A DNA stretch of 38,559 nucleotides from Bacillus bingmayongensis (GCF_000299035.1 NZ_AKCS01000029.1:1-38559); one strand, 5' to 3'. Shown: positions 30,567 to 38,539, counted from the stretch's first letter. Translations and numbers: made by a program. The notes: generated by a model from the sequence alone, not told the origin.

Positions 30567-30586
30567 TTTAGGGGTATTAATTTTTT

Positions 30587-30604
30587 CTTAGCTTGATAGC
30601 GATG
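30587..30604 (-). repeat. IS231-type right end
   Basis: CTTAGCTTGATAGCGATG differs by one base from the inverse of the end at 24441. It is preceded by TTTTAGGGGTATTAATTTTTT, a subterminal block like that of the element at 6397. It abuts GGGTACCGTCAG, a Tn3-type end used as target. Confidence 0.8.
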
Positions 30605-30663
30605 GGGTACCGTCAGGAAAATGAGCTTAGCGGTGTAAATCCGCATTTTCCTGACGGTACCCC
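30604..30663. repeat. Collapsed pair of Tn1546-like terminal repeats (60-bp palindrome)
   Basis: On the minus strand, 30663 to 30626 is a complete 38-bp Tn3-family end starting GGGGTACCGTCAGGAAAATG and ending ACACCGCTAAG, very close to the Tn1546 end as I recall it. On the plus strand the outer 20 bases of the same repeat start at 30604. The two copies face each other with the transposon body deleted. Confidence 0.78.
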
Positions 30664-30690
30664 GAAAAGAACGAATCCTTGCCATACCCC
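30664..30690 (-). repeat. Outer part of a Tn5401-like terminal repeat, interrupted
   Basis: Read from 30690 on the minus strand: GGGGTATGGCAAGGATTCGT then TCTTTTC, nearly the same as the start of the repeat at 21035. Where the shared sequence should continue, the 60-bp Tn1546-like palindrome begins. It was probably inserted into this older end. Confidence 0.65.
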
Positions 30691-30827
30691 TAGTAGAGCT
30701 CACCTAATCGAATTATAAATACACCGGCGTAATGTTGCTCTTGCTTCTTATCTATTTAGATGTCGTTTTATTCTGAATGCAGGCAGCACGTGTGCCTCTC
30801 TTACATGAAGAACTGGAAATCGCAGCA

Positions 30828-30872
30828 AGAAAACCGACACCCACCGTCGAATAAAGGACGCGATGTCGGCTT
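30828..30872 (-). terminator. Terminator after the tandem peptidase gene
   Basis: On the minus strand AAAGCCGACA and TGTCGGTTTT form the outer stem of a hairpin ending in Ts, just past the stop codon. 30691-30827 shows no gene. Confidence 0.75.
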
Positions 30873-30877
30873 TAAAC

Positions 30878-33040
30878 TTAACGGCCAAACTCTTTATTGA
30901 ATATTTTATCCCGACTCGCTATGACTTCCGGACCTACTGCGTTGATGGAAGTTACTAAAATATGCTCCCCTCCTAGAGAGCCACCAACTCTCGATTCAAA
31001 CCCGAAAGTACCACCGGCGTGCCCCCAATATGATTGCCCATCCGGTGTCTTTTCTTCATAAATTCCTAGTCCGACTTTACCAATAGGTGAATCTACTGTT
31101 GTGAGCATCTGGTCCATCATCTCTTGATTTAGAAGCTTTCCGCCCAACAGCGCACTGAAGAAGGTAGTTAAATCTTTGACAGATGAAACCATATTTCCCG
31201 CTGCATTTGCCCATGATTGATTTATTTCTGTCAAATCATACAAATGACCCGCTCTGTCCATATTATATCCTGTAGCATGCTCACCTGGTATATGAGGATT
31301 TGCTTCCATTACGAATGTCTCCTTTAGCCCAAGTGGTTCGATGAAACGTTTTCTGATTTGCTCTGCATACGTATCTCCTGTTGCCTTTTGAATAATTTGA
31401 CCAGCTAGCACAGTATTGGTGTTTGAATAGTCCCAACCCTCCCCTGGTGAAAATACAGGTGGCTTGGCAAGTCCCAGGCTGATAAGTTCATCAGCAGTAT
31501 AGTAACGGTATGGATTTTGAGGCAAGGTAATATCTCGCATATCCAAATCTGTATAGGATGCAATCCCGCTTGTATGATTCAATAACTGACGAATCGTAAT
31601 TTTGTTACCGTCATACCCATTACCCTGTACGATCCCCGGTAACCATTTTTCAACCGAATCATCAAGGTTTAATTGTTTCTCCTCAGCCAACTGCAGTATA
31701 ACGGAAGCTGTGAACGTCTTCGTGATGCTTCCGATACGAAATGAAAAGTTCGGTTCTACTGCGCGCAGTACCTCGTAACTCGCTGTCCCTGTAGCATAAG
31801 ACCAGCGCTTACCGTCCTTTAATCCGCCTGCTATGACACTTGGGATTTTTTTATTGGTTACTACCTGATCGATTACGTATTTGACTTCTTCTCGATGGTT
31901 CCTTTTCTTTCCTTTATCCATAACTTCCTTTTTGGTTTTCCCTGCAAATTCTGAGACTAAAATATTCTTGATATGTTTTTCTGCTCCTAGTACATTGATG
32001 TTTATCGAGATGACATGTTGACCATCTCCCGTTCCACCTGCAAAGTTAGTAAATCCGGGAATACCACCACCATGCCCCCATACTTCGGTACCGTCCGGCA
32101 ATTTTGTTGCATGTATGCCAAGCCCATACTTTCCTAACGGGGAATCAGCTGTACTAGTCATCATTTCCTTTTGCATCTCCGGTGTCAACAGCTTTCCACC
32201 TAATAATGCGCGAAAAAACGTCGTCAAGTCTTCTCCTGTCGAAATCATCTCACCTCCAGCATTAGCAAATGACGGGTTAAGCACAGTAATATCTACTAAT
32301 TTATCTCCCGTATTCAAGTAGCCACGAGCATTTTTTTTCGGAATATCCATCGAGCTTCCAGGAAGGAATGTTTCTTTAAGTCCGAGTGGCTCAATAATTC
32401 GCTTCTTAATCTGTTCGGCATATGTCTCTCCAGTAACCTTCTGAATAATAAGTCCTACAATAACCGTATTTGTACTCGAGTATGCCCACCCCGATACTGG
32501 CTCTAGCTCCAAAGCACGAGCAATTAACTGTTCAGGTGTATAATTTCCGCTTGGATTTTCAAGTAATTTATTCTTAAACTCTGGAGTCAAGAAGTCTGGA
32601 ATTCCACTCGTATGATTTAATAATTGTCGAATTGTAATTTTGTTGCCATCATAGCCTTTCCCCTTTACGAACCCCGGGATCCATTTCTCTACCGTATCAT
32701 CCAGACTTAGCTTCTTCTCTCCAGCAAGCTGTAATGCAACTGTAGCAACAAACGTCTTCGTTGTACTTCCAATCCTGAAAGCAGAATCAGCATCCACCTT
32801 ATGATTTCTCTCGATGTTTGCCTCACCAGAAGCATATGACCAGTTTACATCTCCATTTTTCACGGCAACAATAACACCTGGAATATTTTCAGTATTAGCA
32901 GCCTTATCAACAGCCTGTTGGGTGGGCGTCTTTTTATACACTGCGTTTACATTTCCATTAGTAGGTAATACTAGTGTCCCAGCCAGTATAGTCGTTGTTA
33001 AGGCAAGTGCAGTTCCTTTTTTAGTGATGAATGATTTCAT
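30878..33040 (-). CDS. Secreted tandem-domain serine hydrolase (beta-lactamase / DD-peptidase family)
   Basis: The 720-residue protein has a signal peptide (about 1-33) and two homologous PF00144-type domains (about 38-370 and 385-720). Domain 1 has the SxxK nucleophile motif Ser92-T-T-Lys95 and HGGG near 323. Its YxN motif reads Tyr187-Ser-Ser, so the usual Asn is missing. Domain 2 has Ser438-I-T-Lys441, an intact Tyr538-Ser-Asn540 and HAGG. Related single-domain enzymes (about 350-400 residues) are D-Ala-D-Ala carboxypeptidases or D-stereospecific peptidases such as Adp, the cargo of the IS231-based cassette MIC231. A double-domain form in one chain is uncommon. It is divergent from the kinase/regulator fusion at 33331. 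Outside the membrane it could trim peptidoglycan stems or cleave D-amino-acid peptides (inference). Confidence 0.9.
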   Translation of the reverse strand: MKSFITKKGTALALTTTILAGTLVLPTNGNVNAVYKKTPTQQAVDKAANTENIPGVIVAVKNGDVNWSYASGEANIERNHKVDADSAFRIGSTTKTFVATVALQLAGEKKLSLDDTVEKWIPGFVKGKGYDGNKITIRQLLNHTSGIPDFLTPEFKNKLLENPSGNYTPEQLIARALELEPVSGWAYSSTNTVIVGLIIQKVTGETYAEQIKKRIIEPLGLKETFLPGSSMDIPKKNARGYLNTGDKLVDITVLNPSFANAGGEMISTGEDLTTFFRALLGGKLLTPEMQKEMMTSTADSPLGKYGLGIHATKLPDGTEVWGHGGGIPGFTNFAGGTGDGQHVISININVLGAEKHIKNILVSEFAGKTKKEVMDKGKKRNHREEVKYVIDQVVTNKKIPSVIAGGLKDGKRWSYATGTASYEVLRAVEPNFSFRIGSITKTFTASVILQLAEEKQLNLDDSVEKWLPGIVQGNGYDGNKITIRQLLNHTSGIASYTDLDMRDITLPQNPYRYYTADELISLGLAKPPVFSPGEGWDYSNTNTVLAGQIIQKATGDTYAEQIRKRFIEPLGLKETFVMEANPHIPGEHATGYNMDRAGHLYDLTEINQSWANAAGNMVSSVKDLTTFFSALLGGKLLNQEMMDQMLTTVDSPIGKVGLGIYEEKTPDGQSYWGHAGGTFGFESRVGGSLGGEHILVTSINAVGPEVIASRDKIFNKEFGR

Positions 33041-33142
33041 AACACATCTCTCCTATTATTTTGAAATTTTCTGTTGCTTCACTCCCTCACCTTAACTTCG
33101 AAATTGTTAAATAGCATAGTGACGAAGCGACTAAATGTTTCA

Positions 33143-33206
33143 TGACAGCGTGCGTAAATCTGTCACAAAAACCGTATGATAAACTGTCACCTGTCTTATA
33201 TGACAT
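33143..33206. promoter_or_regulatory. TGACAG-type dyads between the peptidase and kinase-regulator genes
   Basis: TGACAG (33143-33148) and CTGTCA (33160-33165) form a dyad with an 11-base centre. CTGTCA recurs at 33184-33189, followed by CTGTCT (33191) and TGACAT (33201). Repeated half-sites in a divergent promoter region suggest binding sites for the linked response regulator. Confidence 0.6.
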
Positions 33207-33330
33207 ACTTTACAGCCAGTCTCTGACCGTCCTTCCACTATCTATTGACGAATTGGAAGATATACCGCATGATAAATCTGAATCAATAGAAAGTTAATCT
33301 CAAAAAAATACAAGTAGGTGTGCATAATCT

Positions 33331-35124
33331 ATGTTCTCAGTAATGAAAAAGTGGTTTTGGTATGATTGGATATTTGTATCCGTACGAACGTTTTGGCTGT
33401 TCGTTATTATAAGTGCTGATTTTATACATCCATCATTAATCAATGCGTCACTTTGGATTGTAATTTCTCTTGCTATCGTCGTTTACTTTGTTCCATTAAT
33501 CGTCCGATATAAGAAAGAAGACTGGTATCTTGCAGTCGATGTTACAGCATCAGGCCTATATTATCTTTATTTAGCCTACGTAGCGCCGGGATTGCTTTGG
33601 TCTTTCGTTTTACTCGTGATGATTATTGGTTTAGCAAACATTCAAAAAAACTATGTGTGGACAGGTGTCCTCTGTGGAATCGTATTCCCAGCATTGAACA
33701 GCTGGATCGCTAATCATCTCCCATATGAGTCTATCTTTAGCTGCAGCCTTGGTTTTGTCATTGGGATGGCATTTAATATATTAATTCAGTACCATAAGCA
33801 AGCCCAAATTATACAAGAGCAGAAGCTGTTGCTGGAGCAACATATTAAGCGGATTGAGGAGCTTACGCTGATAGAAGAACGCAACCGGCTGTCACATGAG
33901 CTGCATGATACAATTGGCCATACTCTTACCTCTCTCATCGTCGGTGTCGAATCACTGCGAACGTCAGTGCCAGATTCGCAGTTTGAGAGAATTGATTCCC
34001 TTGTCGGTATTGCCCAAAACAGTCTGGATGATATCCGAAAGCATCTTCATCAGCTCTCTCATAATCCATTAAATCATTCGTTAAGTGAATCGTTGAGACA
34101 ATTAACCGAAGAATTTATGAGGTCGACAGGTACAACGGTTACATTCCGTGTGATTGGCAATGAGACTTTAGTCATGCAAAAAATAAACTTTTGCCTATAT
34201 CGTTGCCTTCAAGAGTCTCTAACAAACGCGGTTCGGCACGGCAAGGCGAGCGCGATAGCCGTTCAACTGCATTTCGATAGGAAACAGCTTCGGTTACAGA
34301 TTGAAGATAACGGCGTCGGAATGAAAGAAATTCAATTCGGATTTGGGCTCAATGGGATGAAGGAACGGCTTGAACAATATCACGGCACATTGTCGGTTCA
34401 TTCTGGAGCTGAGCAAGGAACATTTGTCATATGTAATATTCCGTTGCAGACAGAACTTGTACATGACACGATCCGCCTGTTGATCGTTGATGATCAGGCA
34501 CTTATTACCGACAGTTTAGAGCAAGTTTTGGATCAGCATGCTGATTTTACCATCATTGGTAAGGCAAAGGATGGGTGCGAAGCATTAGAACATTGTGAGC
34601 AGTTCCATCCTGATATCGTTTTAATGGATATTCGTATGCCGGGAATGGACGGACTTGAGGCTTTACTTGAGATGAAACAGAGATGGCCTGATATTAAGAT
34701 TGTGCTCATGACAACGTTTGAGGATTCCTTGCAAGCAGCAACTGCATTGGAACACGGAGCGGAGGGCTATTTGCTGAAGTCAATTCATCCACGAGAGATG
34801 ATGGAAGCTCTGAAACTTATTTATAACGGAGGAACCTGGATAGATCAATCGGTCGCTACGCGAGTCTTCGAAGAGATGAAGCGTCAACGTGAGCAACTAG
34901 AAAAGATTGGCTCAAGTAAGGAAAGCTACCCGTACGGACTTACGAAACGCGAGATGGAAATTCTGGAGCATCTGTCGAACGGGCTTCGCTACAAATCAAT
35001 TGCTTCTAAGCTATTTTTATCGGAGGGAACGATACGCAATTACTGCTCGAACCTATACTCGAAGCTCGGCGTCAATAATCGCGAGGAAGCAATCAAAATA
35101 GCGCGAACAGAGAATATCTTATAG
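33331..35124 (+). CDS. Membrane histidine kinase fused to a LuxR-type response regulator
   Basis: The 597-residue single chain has about five or six membrane segments (10-155), a coiled linker (158-182) and a HisKA_3-type dimerisation helix with phospho-acceptor His192 (LSHELHDTIGHTLT). An HATPase domain follows, with Asn299 (ESLTNAVRHG), DNGVGM near 326 and GFGLNGMKERL. After the short joint NIPLQTELVHDTIR comes a receiver (LLIVDDQ, Asp433 in LMDIRMPGMDG, Lys in YLLKS) and a C-terminal LuxR helix-turn-helix (LTKREMEILEHLSNGLRYKSIASKLFLSEGTIRNYCSNLYSKLGVNNREEAI). In NarL/LiaRS/DesKR-type pairs these are two genes; here they are one. The upstream TAGGTG is a modest ribosome site, and ATG at 33343 is an alternative start. 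It probably controls the divergent peptidase gene through the TGACAG dyads. Confidence 0.93.
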   Translation: MFSVMKKWFWYDWIFVSVRTFWLFVIISADFIHPSLINASLWIVISLAIVVYFVPLIVRYKKEDWYLAVDVTASGLYYLYLAYVAPGLLWSFVLLVMIIGLANIQKNYVWTGVLCGIVFPALNSWIANHLPYESIFSCSLGFVIGMAFNILIQYHKQAQIIQEQKLLLEQHIKRIEELTLIEERNRLSHELHDTIGHTLTSLIVGVESLRTSVPDSQFERIDSLVGIAQNSLDDIRKHLHQLSHNPLNHSLSESLRQLTEEFMRSTGTTVTFRVIGNETLVMQKINFCLYRCLQESLTNAVRHGKASAIAVQLHFDRKQLRLQIEDNGVGMKEIQFGFGLNGMKERLEQYHGTLSVHSGAEQGTFVICNIPLQTELVHDTIRLLIVDDQALITDSLEQVLDQHADFTIIGKAKDGCEALEHCEQFHPDIVLMDIRMPGMDGLEALLEMKQRWPDIKIVLMTTFEDSLQAATALEHGAEGYLLKSIHPREMMEALKLIYNGGTWIDQSVATRVFEEMKRQREQLEKIGSSKESYPYGLTKREMEILEHLSNGLRYKSIASKLFLSEGTIRNYCSNLYSKLGVNNREEAIKIARTENIL

Positions 35125-35202
35125 ACGCTGTAGAACTTTCCGATAGTACTCAAATTATAGATCCTTTCGATACATTTACGTCTGCTGCGCCAAATAATGA
35201 GC

Positions 35203-35947
35203 CTATCTTGCGAAGAAAAGACTTACTGGCCCAATAATTTGAATAGATTTACCGTACGGTAAAAGTAAATGAGGTACATATGTATGTATCATATCTTTTT
35301 CAAGAAGAAATACTGCTTGAGTTGAAGTCCGTTCTTGTAAATAATGTCCAAAAAACCAATGTTGGCAAATATCATCCAACGCCCCATTATTTCCATTAAT
35401 AACCAAAGTGATAATCCCTTCCTTACCTTCTATAGTTGGAAGGAGATTGTCCATAAAAAAGTCACGTGCTGAAAAATTTTCTGGTCGGTTAAACTTATTT
35501 TCAGTTAGCATTAAGCTTTCAATTCGATCTACTCTAAGGCTACGGATATCATTCCTAAGATGACAAAATCCAATCACATACCACTTATTATTCCAATAAA
35601 TAATTCTGTACGGATCAACCAATCTATATGTTGATTGTTCTTCGCCACATTTAAGGTATAGAATTTTTACAGAGTATCCGTAAGCTACGGCCTGCTCCAC
35701 TTCCTTCAAGGAAGGCTCCATAGAGAGGGAACTTAATCGACTTATTACTTCAAGACTGGTTAAACGTTGGTTTATCTTTGTTTCCTGTTCTTGATTTGAA
35801 TATCTGCTTAGCTTTGAAATAGCCCTATTTAGTGCTTCACCTCCATAATATCCGGCTTCTTCTGCAAAAACAGCAGCGTGAAATAGTGAGGTTTGCTCCT
35901 CAAAATCAAAAAAAAGAGGAGCTTCAATAAAATTGTTTAATAAAGTG
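35203..35947 (-). pseudogene. WYL-domain (YafY-type) regulator, 5'-truncated by IS6
   Basis: The open frame continues upstream of the first ATG (35721) right to the IS6 end: LLNNFIEAPLFFDFEEQTSL, FHAAVFAEEAGYYGGEALNR, AISKLSRYSNQEQETKINQR, then MEPSLKEVEQAVAYGYSVKI. This is the middle and WYL region of YafY/DeoR-like regulators (about 300-320 residues), with the core PYRIIYWNNKWYVIGFCHLRNDIRSLRVDRIESL. The N-terminal helix-turn-helix is lost, replaced by the IS6 copy beginning at 35948. A product from 35721 would be a bare WYL domain without DNA binding. Confidence 0.88.
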
Positions 35948-36755
35948 GGTTCTGCTGCAAAGATTTCTAAACTGAGATAACCTGTAGAAAAAGTGTGAGC
36001 AGGAGAATAATATATGGGGTATTTTAAAGGAAAACAGTTTAAAAAGGATATTATTTTGGTAGCCGTCGGCTACTATTGTCGTTTTTCTTTAAGCTATCGT
36101 GATGTATCTGAAATCTTGAAAGAGCGTGGTGTTTCGGTTCACCCAACAACCATCATGCGCTGGGTTCATGAATATGGAAATCTTATCTATCAAATTTGGA
36201 AGAAGAAAAATAAAAACGTTCAATTATCTTGGAAACTAGATGAAACCTATATAAAAGTCAAAGGAAAATGGTGTTATTTATATCGTGCAATTGATAAAGA
36301 CGGGCACACATTGGATATTCAACTTCGTAAAAAACGGGATCATCAGGCTGCCTATGCCTTTTGAAAAGATTGGTCAAAACGTTTGGAGAACCAGCGGTTC
36401 TCACTACAGACAAAGCACCAGCATTACTTTGCGCATTTAACAAATTAAGAGAACAAGGCTTTTATATAAATACAACTCATTGTACAATCAAGCATTTGAA
36501 CAATCTCATTGAACAGGACCATAGGCATGTGAAGCGACGTTTTTCCAAATCCGTAGGATTTCAAAATCTTCGACACGCTTCCCGTACCTTGAAAGGCATC
36601 GAAACCATTCATGCTTTATATAAACGAAACCGAAGTCTTGGCTCAGACTTCGGTTTTTCAACATATAATGAATTACAGGAGCTACTAACAATCGCATAAA
36701 ATGTACAACTTTTTGTTGGCACCACTTAACCTTAACAAAACTTCGCAACAGAACC
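35948..36755 (+). mobile_element. IS6-family (IS240-like) insertion sequence, copy 3
   Basis: This 808-bp element has ends GGTTCTGCTGCAAAGATTTC (35948) and the complement of GGTTCTGTTGCGAAGTTTTG (36755). The left 150 bases differ from the other copies, and the right 570 are almost identical to the copy at 28739. The flanking 8-mers do not match (ATAAAGTG and CTTTTTTT). Confidence 0.93.
36014..36699 (+). pseudogene. IS6-family transposase with a one-base deletion (copy 3)
   Basis: The N-terminal frame runs MGYFKGKQFKKDIILVAVGYYCRFSLSYRDVSEILKERGVSVHPTTIMRW to ...HQAAYAF and stops at 36362-36364. One A is missing where the other copies read GCCTTTATGAAAAGA. The remainder (KRLVKTFGEPAVLTTDKAPALL to the end) continues in the next frame to 36699. 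All domain blocks are otherwise intact. Programmed frameshifting is not typical for IS6, so this is taken as inactivation. Confidence 0.92.
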
Positions 36756-36777
36756 CTTTTTTTCATTTTAATTAGTT

Positions 36778-37746
36778 TTATTTTTTAAGTTTTGCTGTAT
36801 CAATTTGGATTTGACCTTTCCAAGATCCAGCTACTTTTCCAATTTTATTTATATTTACATCTAACGTAAGGGGTTGTTTAAAAGAGTCTTTTCCTTCAGG
36901 ACCTTCAACAAATGTAACGACACCTTCTGGTTTATCTTTATCACGAATACCTACATGCTCTAATTTTTTACCTGCTACCATAAGTTCAAAAGGAAGACGA
37001 TCATCTGAATCTTGGATAAAAGATATTACCTCTCCATTTTTAAGCTCAGGGTTGTTCTCTTGTTGTCCATTAACCTTACCATCACTCCCAAGCTCTAATC
37101 CCGTTGTATCAAATTCAAATGGTACTAAACCTCCATCAGTTTTTTCCATTCTATAATGAACTGATATACGTGAATCCGCAATATATAACTCTTTGAAATG
37201 TACAGTAATACCTTGATCTGTAATTTTTTCGTCGATAGGAATATATTGACCATTCTTCATTCTATCTATTGTGACACCATTTTCATCTGTAGCTCCCTCA
37301 TTTACAACCTTATCATTTGTAACTGCATCAGAAAAATACGAGGCAACATTTGTAGCCGCCACTTGTACTTGTGGAATCATTGCTGTTGTAAAAAGTCCTG
37401 CTGCAGCTACTGCTGTATAAATGAAACGTTTTAATTTTTTATTCATGTTTGTAAATAGTCCCTTCTTCTGTTGTTTTTTATGATTTATATTAGAAACATT
37501 GTCTAGTTTTGAAAGACTTTCAAATGTTTTCCATGCTTGTTCTACATCAATTTTGATTTCTTGTGGTGAATGTGCAGATTCTTCATCTAGCATTACATTT
37601 TCCCATTGGTTTAATTTACTGATTTCTACTAATAAATCTTGGCATGCTTCACATGTATCTAGGTGTTTTGTGAATTCCTTTCTTGTATCATGAGAAAGTT
37701 CTCCATCAATATATGTTTGAATAAATCCGATATCATAACATTTCAT
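36778..37746 (-). CDS. Anti-sigma factor, DUF4179-type membrane protein
   Basis: The 322-residue protein has an N-terminal zinc-finger-like anti-sigma domain (MKCYDIGFIQTYIDGELSHDTRKEFTKHLDTCEACQDLL, with the H-x3-C-x2-C pattern). A single membrane segment follows (FIYTAVAAAGLFTTAMIPQV, about 108-128) and then a large extracytoplasmic DUF4179-like domain (YFSDAVTNDKVVNEGATDENGVTIDRM onwards). It should hold the ECF sigma factor encoded just upstream until an outside signal arrives. The start codon is 3 bases after the sigma gene's stop, so they are co-translated. The frame ends IDTAKLKK only 22 bases from an IS6 end. Relatives often have a further C-terminal domain, so the protein may be truncated. 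Confidence 0.87.
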   Translation of the reverse strand: MKCYDIGFIQTYIDGELSHDTRKEFTKHLDTCEACQDLLVEISKLNQWENVMLDEESAHSPQEIKIDVEQAWKTFESLSKLDNVSNINHKKQQKKGLFTNMNKKLKRFIYTAVAAAGLFTTAMIPQVQVAATNVASYFSDAVTNDKVVNEGATDENGVTIDRMKNGQYIPIDEKITDQGITVHFKELYIADSRISVHYRMEKTDGGLVPFEFDTTGLELGSDGKVNGQQENNPELKNGEVISFIQDSDDRLPFELMVAGKKLEHVGIRDKDKPEGVVTFVEGPEGKDSFKQPLTLDVNINKIGKVAGSWKGQIQIDTAKLKK

Positions 37747-37749
37747 TTG

Positions 37750-38280
37750 TTATGCCTCCTCCATTTGTTTATAAATCTTGCGAAATTTCATTTTGGCTCG
37801 GACTAATAATGTTCCAATAGAAGATATTTCAATTTGAAGTATTTCTGCAATTTCTTTATATTGAAAACCAGAGAATTTCATTAGTAAAAGGGTTCGTTCT
37901 CGATCATTCATTTTATTTAGTATCGTTTGGACTTTTGTAATTTCTTCTTTTCTTATCCAATCATCGTCTAATGATGAAACATTTTGTACTTCATGGTATT
38001 GTATTTCCTTATCGATCTTCGCTTGATGTCTTTTTTCAGATCTTAGATGGTTATAAGCTACATAAGTAGAAGATTTAATCAACCATCCAGGTATGTTTTC
38101 AATTGCTTTCCAATCGCTACGATATAATTGTAAAAATACTTCTTGTGCTAACTCTTCAGCGATAGATTGATTTTTAACAATCCATATGATCTGTTTTACA
38201 GCGTAAACATAGTATTGTTTAAATAATTCTTCAAAAGTCATATCAGAAACAAGACTTTCTTCATTTTCTATAGTTAACAT
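37750..38280 (-). CDS. ECF-type RNA polymerase sigma factor
   Basis: The 176-residue protein has sigma region 2 (FEELFKQYYVYAVKQIIWIVKNQSIAEELAQEVFLQLYRSDWKAIENIPGWLIKSSTYVAYNHLRSEKRH, about 17-85) and sigma region 4 (LNKMNDRERTLLLMKFSGFQYKEIAEILQIEISSIGTLLVRAKMKFRKIY, about 120-170), with no region 3, as in ECF sigma factors of the SigX/SigW type. It is first in a two-gene operon with its presumed membrane anti-sigma factor. Autoregulation is usual in such pairs; a TGTCAC...CTATAATA stretch upstream (38310-38350, minus strand) may be its promoter, but no clear ECF-type -10 was recognised. Confidence 0.92.
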   Translation of the reverse strand: MLTIENEESLVSDMTFEELFKQYYVYAVKQIIWIVKNQSIAEELAQEVFLQLYRSDWKAIENIPGWLIKSSTYVAYNHLRSEKRHQAKIDKEIQYHEVQNVSSLDDDWIRKEEITKVQTILNKMNDRERTLLLMKFSGFQYKEIAEILQIEISSIGTLLVRAKMKFRKIYKQMEEA

Positions 38281-38385
38281 TCTAATTAAAACCTCACTCT
38301 CAATTTGATGCCTGTATTATAGAGAAACCAGAAACCCGGATTTTGTGACAGTTTTTCTTATTTTTTTATTATGTACTTAAAAAAA

Positions 38386-38412
38386 GCATTCATCTAATTA
38401 AAAGATGAATGC
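38386..38412 (-). terminator. Terminator for a gene right of the window
   Basis: GCATTCATCT (38386-38395) pairs with AGATGAATGC (38403-38412). On the minus strand a run of seven Ts follows. Confidence 0.8.
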
Positions 38413-38433
38413 AAAAAGGGAAATGAAAACATA

Positions 38434-38463
38434 AAAACTACAACTCTTGCAGTAGTTTTTTAT
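38434..38463 (+). terminator. Second terminator-like hairpin
   Basis: AAAACTAC and GTAGTTTT pair across ten bases with a T-rich tail on the plus strand. No plus-strand gene precedes it here, so it is possibly a relic. Confidence 0.5.
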
Positions 38464-38539
38464 TAATGTACAAGAAAACAATTAGTTTGTTGCCAAATTG
38501 TGTCTAAACGTACAATTTTCTTTTTTGATATGGTGACCC

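Noticed and set aside
24441-30604. One 6.1-kb IS231-type cassette from the left end at 24441 to the right end at 30604
   Set aside because: The flanking targets are similar (GGGTACCATCC versus GGGTACCGTCA) but not identical, and several unrelated IS elements lie inside. The similarity is better explained by shared target preference.
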